A stretch of DNA of 64,000 nt, from the NCBI RefSeq assembly GCF_000381965.1, contig NZ_KB908470.1:18454-82453 (forward strand). Direction: 5' to 3'. This stretch comes from Oceanimonas smirnovii ATCC BAA-899. GTDB lineage: Bacteria; Pseudomonadota; Gammaproteobacteria; Enterobacterales; Aeromonadaceae. This document shows, piece by piece, positions 9,086 to 15,871 of this stretch. The position numbers and the translations under genes are program-made. The notes beneath the pieces were generated by a model. The model saw only the letters and a list, made by a program, of their open reading frames with translations. It was not told the DNA's origin and made no database searches. Position 1 is the first letter of the stretch, and the number at the start of each line of letters is the position of its first letter.

Positions 9086-9294
9086 CGTTGCTTCGCAACG
9101 TGGCGCTATCCCTCCCCGCCCTAAAAGGACGGGGCTTCCCGTGCCTTATTGGTGACGGGGAAGCGGGTCGGTTGGTGACTGTTTTTTATACAGACAACCG
9201 GCCCGGGTGCGGAATTGTCATGATTTTGCGTTAAACTAGATTCGATTGAATCAAATCTTACGCCATTTTAACGCCACTCCAAGGAGGCCCGGCC

Positions 9295-11358
9295 ATGACA
9301 GCGGATAAATCTCCCCCGTCTTCCACTGTGCTGATCCCTGTTTTTATTCCGGCAGTAATCGTGATCGCCCTGATGGTGATCGGCACCATGAGCAACCCGC
9401 AACTGGCGGGTGACATCTTTTCCAGCACCCTGGCCTACATTACCCGCAGCTTTGGCTGGTTCTATATGCTGTCGGTTGCCATTTTCCTGGTATTTATTGT
9501 TTCCATTGCTTTTAGCCGCTGGGGCAACATCAGGCTCGGGCCGGATCACGCCGAACCCGAATACAGCTTTCCTGCCTGGTTCGCCATGCTGTTTTCTGCC
9601 GGTTATGGTATTGCCCTGCTGTTTTTCGGGGTGGCAGAGCCGGTGCTGCACTATGCCGCACCGCCTGAAGGGCCGGCACTGACGGTGGACGCTGCCAAGC
9701 AGGCAATGCAAATTGCCTTTTTTCACTGGGGCTTTCATATTTGGGCCATTTACGGTCTGGTGGGGCTGGCGCTGGCCTACTTCGCTTTTCGCCATGGCCT
9801 GCCGCTGTCGATGCGTTCCACGCTGTATCCCATTATTGGCGAGAAAATTCATGGCCCCATGGGCCATACGGTAGATATTTTCGCCATTCTTGGCACCTTG
9901 TTCGGCATTGCCACAACACTGGGGCTGTCGGTAGCTCAGATCAATGCAGGCCTTAACTATCTGTGGCCGGAAATACCGGTGAATACCACGGTACAGATTA
10001 TTGCCATCGTTGCCATTACCGGCCTGGCCATATTGTCGGTGGTAGCGGGCATGGACAAGGGGGTGAAGCGGCTGTCGATCCTTAATATGGTGCTGGCCAT
10101 TTCGCTGATGGTGTTTGTGTTTGCCGTGGGGCCGACTATTTTCATCCTCAACACCTTTATGCAGAACACCGGCAGCTATTTAAGCAATATTGTGGAGCGC
10201 ACCTTTAACCTGCAGGCCTACACAGCCAGTGACTGGATTGGTAACTGGACCCTGTTTATCTTTGGCTGGACTATTGCCTGGGCACCCTTTGTAGGCCTGT
10301 TTATTGCCAAGATCAGCCGGGGCCGCACCATTCGCCAGTTTGTGGTGGGCGTGATGGTGGTGCCGACCATTTTCACTTTTTTATGGTTTTCAGTGTTTGG
10401 CGACACGGCCCTGCATTTGATTATGGTGGAAGGTTATACCGCGCTTATTGACGAAGTGCAGACCGATCATGCCATTGCCCTGTTTAAGCTGTTTGAGCGC
10501 TTGCCGCTGACCTCCATTGTGTCTTTTATCACAGTCGTGCTGATCATCACTTTCTTTGTGACGTCGTCCGACTCGGGCTCTTTGGTGATTGACTCTCTTG
10601 CCTCTGGTGGCGCTCAGCATACGCCAGCCTGGCAGCGGGTATTCTGGGCCTCAACCGAGGGCATTGTTGCCGCCGCGCTGTTGCTGGCAGGAGGCCTGGG
10701 CGCGCTGCAAACCGCCTCCATTGTCAGCGCCCTGCCGTTTGCCATTATTATGCTGATTGCAGCCATTGGCATGTGGCGTGCCTTGATCATTGAAGGCCAT
10801 CACGAGGTAAGCCTGCAACAGCATATGCAGATGCGCCAGACCAAGGCCGGCCCCGGCTTCTGGAAAAAGCGGCTGGCCAACCTGGTTGATTTTCCGCCGC
10901 GCGATGCAGTGGAAACCTTTATTCGTACTACTTCTTTTCAGGCCATGCAGCGGGTTGAGGAAGAGCTTGAGCAGCAGGGTTGGGTAGCAGAGGTTGTGTT
11001 TGACGAACCCAACTGCCGCACGCGCTTTGAGGTATTTCAGGAGGGTAAACTGGAGTTCATTTATGAAGTCCGGTTACGCGGTTATGCCATGCCCGACTTT
11101 GCCTTTCCGGAAACCGAGCGGGATCTGGATGGTGATGATCACTACTATCGTGCCGAGGTGTTTCTGCGCCGGGGCGGTCAGTCTTATGATGTTTACGGCT
11201 ATGATCAGCAGGACATCATCAGTGACATTCTTGATCAGTTCGAGAAATATCTGCACTTTCTGCATATCTCTCCGGGCATATTGCCCTGGAAAATGGAAGA
11301 GCACGATGACGACCTCAAGCCGGATGAGGCCTCGCCGGCAGATGAAAAGCCGGCATAA
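9295..11358 (+). CDS. BCCT-family betaine/choline/carnitine transporter
   Basis: A 687-residue secondary transporter of the betaine-choline-carnitine family, importing quaternary-ammonium osmolytes across the inner membrane. It has about twelve hydrophobic segments to roughly residue 505, and the family core GWTIAWAPFVGLFIAKISRGR with the aromatic cage tryptophans, followed by TSSDSGSLVIDSLASGG. About 180 hydrophilic, acidic C-terminal residues resemble the cytoplasmic sensory tail of BetT-type members. ATG 9295 follows AAGGAGG (9281-9287). A GATTC-GATT-GAATC palindrome at 9239-9252 lies in its leader and could be a regulator site. The nearby OpuAC-type lipoprotein suggests a small osmoprotectant region. 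Exact substrate unknown; BetT-like choline transport is the best guess. Confidence 0.9.
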   Translation: MTADKSPPSSTVLIPVFIPAVIVIALMVIGTMSNPQLAGDIFSSTLAYITRSFGWFYMLSVAIFLVFIVSIAFSRWGNIRLGPDHAEPEYSFPAWFAMLFSAGYGIALLFFGVAEPVLHYAAPPEGPALTVDAAKQAMQIAFFHWGFHIWAIYGLVGLALAYFAFRHGLPLSMRSTLYPIIGEKIHGPMGHTVDIFAILGTLFGIATTLGLSVAQINAGLNYLWPEIPVNTTVQIIAIVAITGLAILSVVAGMDKGVKRLSILNMVLAISLMVFVFAVGPTIFILNTFMQNTGSYLSNIVERTFNLQAYTASDWIGNWTLFIFGWTIAWAPFVGLFIAKISRGRTIRQFVVGVMVVPTIFTFLWFSVFGDTALHLIMVEGYTALIDEVQTDHAIALFKLFERLPLTSIVSFITVVLIITFFVTSSDSGSLVIDSLASGGAQHTPAWQRVFWASTEGIVAAALLLAGGLGALQTASIVSALPFAIIMLIAAIGMWRALIIEGHHEVSLQQHMQMRQTKAGPGFWKKRLANLVDFPPRDAVETFIRTTSFQAMQRVEEELEQQGWVAEVVFDEPNCRTRFEVFQEGKLEFIYEVRLRGYAMPDFAFPETERDLDGDDHYYRAEVFLRRGGQSYDVYGYDQQDIISDILDQFEKYLHFLHISPGILPWKMEEHDDDLKPDEASPADEKPA

Positions 11359-11371
11359 GCCGGCTGCGGAT

Positions 11372-11403
11372 AAAAATGGCGCTGTATTCAGCGCCATTTT
11401 TTT
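11372..11403. terminator. Bidirectional terminator between convergent genes
   Basis: A 12-base stem AAAAATGGCGCT / AGCGCCATTTTT (11372-11383, 11390-11401) with loop GTATTC. It has A-runs and T-runs on both sides and serves the BCCT gene and the convergent lipoprotein gene whose stop is at 11402. Confidence 0.92.
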
Positions 11404-11854
11404 ATTCAGTGGTGGGGCGGTTCAGCCAGCCCTGCATGGCAACAGGCCATACCGCGGCCTTGCCGGTGTGTGACTCACTGAATACGCTGAGCTGTTCATT
11501 GGCGCTGAGCAGCACCGACATCTGGTTGCTGTCGGCATTCCATACCAGGCCGGCCTTGTCGGCCCCGGCTTGCCGGGTGCGTGACATCAGATAAAACAAC
11601 GGACCTTCCTGCTGCAACGCATCGGCGGTGCGCAGCAAAGACACAGTGGTGTCGTAATGAGGGCCAAGCAGGCTGGTCATACGGGTTTTAATGAGCGGCT
11701 GCTCCAACAAATTGGTCTGTTCAGGATCAAGCCCCACCATGGGTTTAAGGATGGCCCACATCAGCTGGCTGGGGCCCATTGCCAGTAACGGTGCCATACA
11801 GGCACTAAGGGTAAAAGAGAGCAACGCCACCTTTAACAACAGAGCAAAACGCAT
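11402..11854 (-). CDS. Putative lipoprotein, function unknown
   Basis: A 150-residue protein with a lipoprotein signal: MRFALLLKVALLSFTLSAC puts a lipobox (LSAC) with Cys19, so mature processing would leave about 132 residues anchored to a membrane. The following PLLAMGPSQLMWAILKPMVGLDP is mildly hydrophobic; the rest is mixed and ends WLNRPTTE. I recognise no family. It is convergent with the BCCT transporter and shares its terminator, and is divergent from the OpuAC-like gene with 182 bp between the starts. No strong ribosome-binding site precedes the ATG. Host-like codon use supports it being real. Confidence 0.75.
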   Translation of the reverse strand: MRFALLLKVALLSFTLSACMAPLLAMGPSQLMWAILKPMVGLDPEQTNLLEQPLIKTRMTSLLGPHYDTTVSLLRTADALQQEGPLFYLMSRTRQAGADKAGLVWNADSNQMSVLLSANEQLSVFSESHTGKAAVWPVAMQGWLNRPTTE

Positions 11855-12036
11855 AGCAAACTATCCGGGTTGAAATAAGCCGGCGCAAATTATCACAGCT
11901 CACACAAAAAGAAATCAGCCCCGTTAAAAAATAACCGGCACGTGACAGGCCGGAACAACGCCAGCATGCAACCGGCACACGACAACCCTGCCATTTTTTG
12001 GCATGCTGAGCGCCTTGTTGTGACAAGGGTTCTGAT

Positions 12037-12846
12037 ATGAAATACGGGCTTATATTGATGCTGACCCTGCTGCTGACGGCGTGCTCGCCCGAGCCACAGC
12101 GGCACATTCGTTTGCTTGGTGGCGACTGGAGCACGGCCCGCGCCATGACAGAGCTGGCCCGGCAGGAGCTGGAGCAGGCCGGCTTTGCCGTGAGCGTAGA
12201 GACGGTGGCACCGGGTCAGGTCTGGTCAAAACTGGCCACGGGCGAGGCCGATGCCAGCCTGTTGGTCTGGTTGCCCGACAGCAGCCGGCATCACGCCGAG
12301 CGTTTTTTTGACAAGCTGCACGATCTGGGCCCTAACGGCCCTGTGCTGAAACTGGGGCTGGCGGTGCCGGTCTCGGCACCACTGAGTCGTATCAGTGATC
12401 TGAACGACAGTGATTATGCCGACCATAAGGTGATTGGCATGATGCCCGGACACGGCAGCCAAGTGCTGACCGAGCAGGCCCTGGCCCGCTACCGGCTGGA
12501 TCATTATCAGCTGCTGTCCGGCACCGGTGAGGCTTACACACATCTTGCCGATAGCGCCATTGCACAACAACTGCCGGTAGTGATCGCAGCCTGGTCACCG
12601 GGCACTATCATGCTCAACCCGCAGCTAAAATGGCTGCAGGACGACAAGGAGTATTTTCCTGCCACCGAGCGGGCACACACACTGGTGCGCCGCGGTCTGG
12701 AAGACAGTGCTCCCGAGGCCATGACGGTGCTTGGCAATATTCGTCTGAACGAACATGAACTGATCCGGCTGCTGCAGCTGGTAGCTGACGAAGCAGATAT
12801 TACGCTGGCGGTTAATAAGTGGCGCAGAGAAACAGCGCCGCTGTAG
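12037..12846 (+). CDS. Glycine betaine-type (OpuAC) substrate-binding lipoprotein
   Basis: A 269-residue periplasmic binding protein of the OpuAC/ProX type, tethered by a lipobox (LLLTAC, Cys16). The pattern LLGGDWSTARAMTELARQELEQ, DASLLVWLPDSS, VIGMMPGHGSQ and VIAAWSPGTIMLNPQLKWL is typical of glycine-betaine binders, with tryptophans (LVWLP, AAWSPG) where the quaternary-ammonium cage lies. No ABC ATPase or permease gene is adjacent. Its neighbour is a BCCT carrier, so it is an orphan binding protein that may serve a distant ABC system or act as a sensor. AAGGG at 12025-12029 precedes the ATG. Confidence 0.85.
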   Translation: MKYGLILMLTLLLTACSPEPQRHIRLLGGDWSTARAMTELARQELEQAGFAVSVETVAPGQVWSKLATGEADASLLVWLPDSSRHHAERFFDKLHDLGPNGPVLKLGLAVPVSAPLSRISDLNDSDYADHKVIGMMPGHGSQVLTEQALARYRLDHYQLLSGTGEAYTHLADSAIAQQLPVVIAAWSPGTIMLNPQLKWLQDDKEYFPATERAHTLVRRGLEDSAPEAMTVLGNIRLNEHELIRLLQLVADEADITLAVNKWRRETAPL

Positions 12847-12862
12847 GGGACTCTGTTACCGG

Positions 12863-12884
12863 CCGGGCTCAGATATGAGCCCGG
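12863..12884. terminator. Hairpin between convergent genes
   Basis: A perfect 8-bp stem CCGGGCTC-AGATAT-GAGCCCGG followed on the plus strand by GTCTGTTGTGTTT. It probably ends the OpuAC-like transcript; the U-tract is imperfect. Confidence 0.6.
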
Positions 12885-12895
12885 GTCTGTTGTGT

Positions 12896-13387
12896 TTAAA
12901 GGGTTTTCGGCAGCACCTGCTCAATGGCCGTGAGCGCACAGCCTTCATCAATTTCGGCTCCGCCGGCACCGGCTACGCCAATGGCACCAATCACCTGATC
13001 TTCCACTTTCAGCGGCACGCCGCCACCCAGCAGCAGCAGTTCATCCAGCGTATTGAGGTTTTCGGCCTCAGGGTTGTTGCGGGCGTTTTCTGACAGCTGC
13101 CGAGACGAAGTTTTGGTAGACAGAGAAGTAAACGCCTTGCGCTGGGCGGCCAGGGTATTGTGCGGGCCCACGTTATCATCCCGCTGCAGTGCCACCAGAT
13201 TACCGCCACGATCTACCACCGCCGCGACGGCAGTGCGCCCCTGGGCGTGGCAGGCAGCCAGCGTGGCGTCCAGCAACTGGTTGGCAAGAGACAGGCTTAC
13301 ATCAGCTCGCTGAGGAATGGCGTCGGCGGCAAAACCGGGAGCGGCACACAGGGCCAGAGCCAGCAGAGAAAAGCGTAAGTTTTTCAT
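12896..13387 (-). CDS. Secreted GlcG/HbpS-family protein
   Basis: A 163-residue protein of the GlcG/HbpS (DUF336) family. An N-terminal signal peptide (MKNLRFSLLALALCAAPGFAADA, cleavage near residue 21) sends it to the periplasm. The domain shows AVAAVVDRGGNLVALQRDD, AQRKAFTSLS, LLLLGGGVPLK and the C-terminal GAIGVAGAGGAEIDEGCA, the family core. Members bind haem or cobalamin-like ligands in some Gram-positives (HbpS), or are encoded beside glycolate oxidase (GlcG); neither context is present here. The gene stands alone with about 100 bp to the next gene on the same strand. Fold assignment is firm and function is open. Confidence 0.85.
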   Translation of the reverse strand: MKNLRFSLLALALCAAPGFAADAIPQRADVSLSLANQLLDATLAACHAQGRTAVAAVVDRGGNLVALQRDDNVGPHNTLAAQRKAFTSLSTKTSSRQLSENARNNPEAENLNTLDELLLLGGGVPLKVEDQVIGAIGVAGAGGAEIDEGCALTAIEQVLPKTL

Positions 13388-13485
13388 GACGGTGGTTATC
13401 TCCGTTACATATCAGGTGGGAGTGAATAAACACCATCTTGCCTGCCTGACCCCGTCAAACGGATTGCCAAAGCATTACCATTTTG

Positions 13486-15144
13486 TCATGTTGGCAGCCA
13501 GCTGACCTCACACACACTCACCGGCAGCCCCTGTTCCAGCATGGCCCCAAGCCACAGCCGCTGATGATCCTGCAGCCGGTCGCCGGGGCCTTTTACTTCA
13601 ATTAACCGATACTGGCCGGTGGCCGTATTCAGCTCCAGCAAATCGGGCATGCCCTTGCGGTGGTGGCGCAAATCCAGCAATAAATGCCGGAACACCGCCT
13701 CAAGATGCGTTGCCGGAATAATGTTCAGCGCCTGCTCCACCAGCCTTGCCGGCAGGGCAGGCCAATAAATAAAAGAACAGCTGATGCCCTGTTTTTGCTG
13801 ATGCCGCGCCATGATAAGGGCTCGATATTCTCCTTTGGCCAGCTGAGTAAAACCTTCATCAATCAGCTCACGCCGGGCATCGGCAAATCCGGGCCGGTAT
13901 AAATCGGCCGGCCCCGCCTGAAACGGATGAAAAAATGCCCCCCGCACCGGCGCAAACAGCGCAGGCCAGAACAGCAACGCAAACAGGCCGTTAAACAGCC
14001 GGTTTTCCACATGAAAAACGCACACCTGCTCGTTGGCCAAATGCGCGGCTACCGCCGCCTCCACACCGCCGCTGTCGGGCTTTGGCAACGACAAATGACT
14101 TACCGGCACCGCAGGCGAGGCCGGTGCAGGCACAACCATGCCCGCCTTTTTGGCGCTGCGCTGCAAAATGCGGCCGAGGCTAATGCGGGCTTCCGGCTGC
14201 GTTATCTCATTAAGCGCCTGCTGCGCCAGGGCGGCTACCTTGGCCGGATTGTCCTGTTTTTCCCGCAGGCGCAGGGCACGAATGCGCGCCTCTCTGTGCC
14301 GGCTTTGTTCATAATGTGCCAGGGCCAGTGCTGTGTTGCCTTCCCGCTCCGCCTGCCGGCCCAGCTGAAACAGCAACTTGTGGCGGCGATATTCAATCCA
14401 CTCGCAGGCCACAGGCGCAGGCAGCGGCACATTCTGAGCACAGGTGTCTTGCATGCGCTCCTGCAGCTCAAACAGAGCCAGCATGGCATTTACTTCGTCC
14501 CGGTGCTGAAACGGGCGTGAATGCTCACTCAGCGCCACCGGCTCAAAGCGTTGCAGGCCCAGCTCGGTAAGCACAAATTCCGACCAGTCCTGATGCAGAT
14601 TGCCGAAAAACATCAATCGCAGCCGGGTAAACAAGGCGGTGCAGGAAAGCGCCACCACTGCAAAGGGCGCATGGGGCCACCAGCCGGCCAGCGGCTGCGG
14701 GTTTTGCGCCGGGCCGGTTAACAACACCTCTTCCAGATCCTGCTTGCGGGCAGATGCCGCAAAAGTTTGCTCCGGGTGCCGGTGGCGGGCCAGCTGCACA
14801 CATTCCTCACGCCGGGCCAGGGCGCAAACATCACTTAACGCCAGCGCTGGCTCCAGCGTCACCAGGCCGGCCCCGGCCAGCTCATGCAGCGCAGAAGTCA
14901 CATTCGGAATTTCGGCATACACCAGCTTGTTAAGCCGAAACAAATGGCCCTTGCGCATGACCAGCCGCACCAGCAAGCCCTGAGCCGGCTCGCTCAGGGC
15001 CAGCATACCGGCAAGCTGGGCGCGTTCACCGGTCAGCCATAAATCGCCATAGCGGGTCAGGCAAAACCGAATTATCTGCTGCATATTACGCAGATAATAA
15101 AACGGGTCGTCCAGCGGGGCTGGCGTGATGGAAGGTGTTGTCAT
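13486..15144 (-). CDS. VRR-NUC domain nuclease (FAN1-like)
   Basis: A 552-residue protein with a C-terminal VRR-NUC nuclease domain, the PD-(D/E)xK module shared with eukaryotic FAN1. The catalytic block reads GMPDLLELN...YRLIEVKGPGDRLQDHQRLWL near residues 497-535, giving the PD...ExK pattern and the trailing QxxWL. Upstream is a FAN1-like architecture: a SAP/winged-helix-like N-terminus (YYLRNMQQIIRFCLTRY) and an alpha-helical middle with AEREGNTALALAHYEQS (TPR-like). FAN1 proteins cut 5'-flap and cross-linked DNA; bacterial members are presumed repair nucleases. It is divergent from the methyltransferase-helicase pair, so it could be repair or defence linked. No clear Shine-Dalgarno before ATG 15144. 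Confidence 0.88.
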   Translation of the reverse strand: MTTPSITPAPLDDPFYYLRNMQQIIRFCLTRYGDLWLTGERAQLAGMLALSEPAQGLLVRLVMRKGHLFRLNKLVYAEIPNVTSALHELAGAGLVTLEPALALSDVCALARREECVQLARHRHPEQTFAASARKQDLEEVLLTGPAQNPQPLAGWWPHAPFAVVALSCTALFTRLRLMFFGNLHQDWSEFVLTELGLQRFEPVALSEHSRPFQHRDEVNAMLALFELQERMQDTCAQNVPLPAPVACEWIEYRRHKLLFQLGRQAEREGNTALALAHYEQSRHREARIRALRLREKQDNPAKVAALAQQALNEITQPEARISLGRILQRSAKKAGMVVPAPASPAVPVSHLSLPKPDSGGVEAAVAAHLANEQVCVFHVENRLFNGLFALLFWPALFAPVRGAFFHPFQAGPADLYRPGFADARRELIDEGFTQLAKGEYRALIMARHQQKQGISCSFIYWPALPARLVEQALNIIPATHLEAVFRHLLLDLRHHRKGMPDLLELNTATGQYRLIEVKGPGDRLQDHQRLWLGAMLEQGLPVSVCEVSWLPT

Positions 15145-15286
15145 GGGGGTAGTTTACAGCGTTAAATTATTGATGAAAAAGACACAGCAGCAAACTGATC
15201 CATTTCACATTAAGTCTCGAATGAAAACGCCTCTATACCAGCAAGTTTGATACAGTAACCCGCATGTGTATTTACCGGCCGGCGTG

Positions 15287-15871
15287 ATGACTCTCGATTA
15301 TTACCAGCAACAGGCGGATGCCTTTTTTGCCGCCACAGTGAGTGTGGACATGACCTCCCTTTACCAGCGTTTTCTGCCAAGGGTAAGCAAGGGTGGCCAT
15401 ATTGTGGATGCCGGCTGCGGCTCGGGCCGCGACAGCCGGCATTTTGCCGGCCAGGGCTACAGGGTAACGGCCTTTGATGCCAGCCCGGCGCTGGTGCAAA
15501 AGGCGAGGGACTACACCGGTCTGCCGGTGGCCTGCCACGACTTTATGGCGCTGCATTGCCAGCCACCCGCCGATGCTATCTGGGCCTGTGCGTCTTTACT
15601 GCATGTGCCAGAAAATGAGTTGGCGGGCGTGCTGGCGCATCTGGCCACACAGCTGAAAACCGGCGGCGTGCTTTATTGCTCCTTTAAATACGGCAGGGGC
15701 GAGGTGGAGCGTCATGGCCGCCGTTTTACTGATATGAATGAACAGGGTCTGGCACAGTGGCTGGAAGTGTTGCCACTGACAATTGCAGAAAGCTGGCAGA
15801 CGGCGGATCTGCGCCCCGGCCGCGAGCAGGAAACCTGGCTTAATGCCCTGCTGAAAAAGGAGAGCGACTGA
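15287..15871 (+). CDS. Class I SAM-dependent methyltransferase
   Basis: A 194-residue Rossmann methyltransferase. Motif I is IVDAGCGSGRDSRHF (near residue 40), motif II VTAFDASPALVQKAR, and the later IWACASLLHVPENELAGVL corresponds to motif IV/V. It lacks the (D/N)PPY signature of DNA adenine or N4-cytosine methylases, so a DNA target is not supported; small-molecule, protein or RNA substrates are possible. I prefer ATG 15287 (MTLDYYQQQADAFF); a GTG at 15266 is in frame but the family begins near the ATG. Its stop overlaps the ATG of the helicase (TGATG at 15869), so the two are one translational unit. That pairing is a clue to joint function in a defence-type module. Confidence 0.85.
   Translation: MTLDYYQQQADAFFAATVSVDMTSLYQRFLPRVSKGGHIVDAGCGSGRDSRHFAGQGYRVTAFDASPALVQKARDYTGLPVACHDFMALHCQPPADAIWACASLLHVPENELAGVLAHLATQLKTGGVLYCSFKYGRGEVERHGRRFTDMNEQGLAQWLEVLPLTIAESWQTADLRPGREQETWLNALLKKESD

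Larger units (their letters stand above)
7520..9142. mobile_element. IS200/IS605-family element with divergent tnpB and tnpA
   Basis: An element of about 1.6 kb with tnpB on the minus strand and tnpA on the plus strand, the ISHp608-type arrangement. Both ends carry the same imperfect hairpin in the same orientation: CCTCCCCTCCCTAAAGGAAG... from 7530 and CCTCCCCGCCCTAAAAGGAC... from 9111. These are the subterminal hairpins a Y1 transposase recognises. A further perfect hairpin CGTTGC-TTC-GCAACG (9086-9100) follows the tnpA stop. The family makes no target duplication, so exact ends are estimates; the left end falls at about 7520-7526 and the right end near 9140-9150. It sits directly after gabD. 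Confidence 0.85.
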
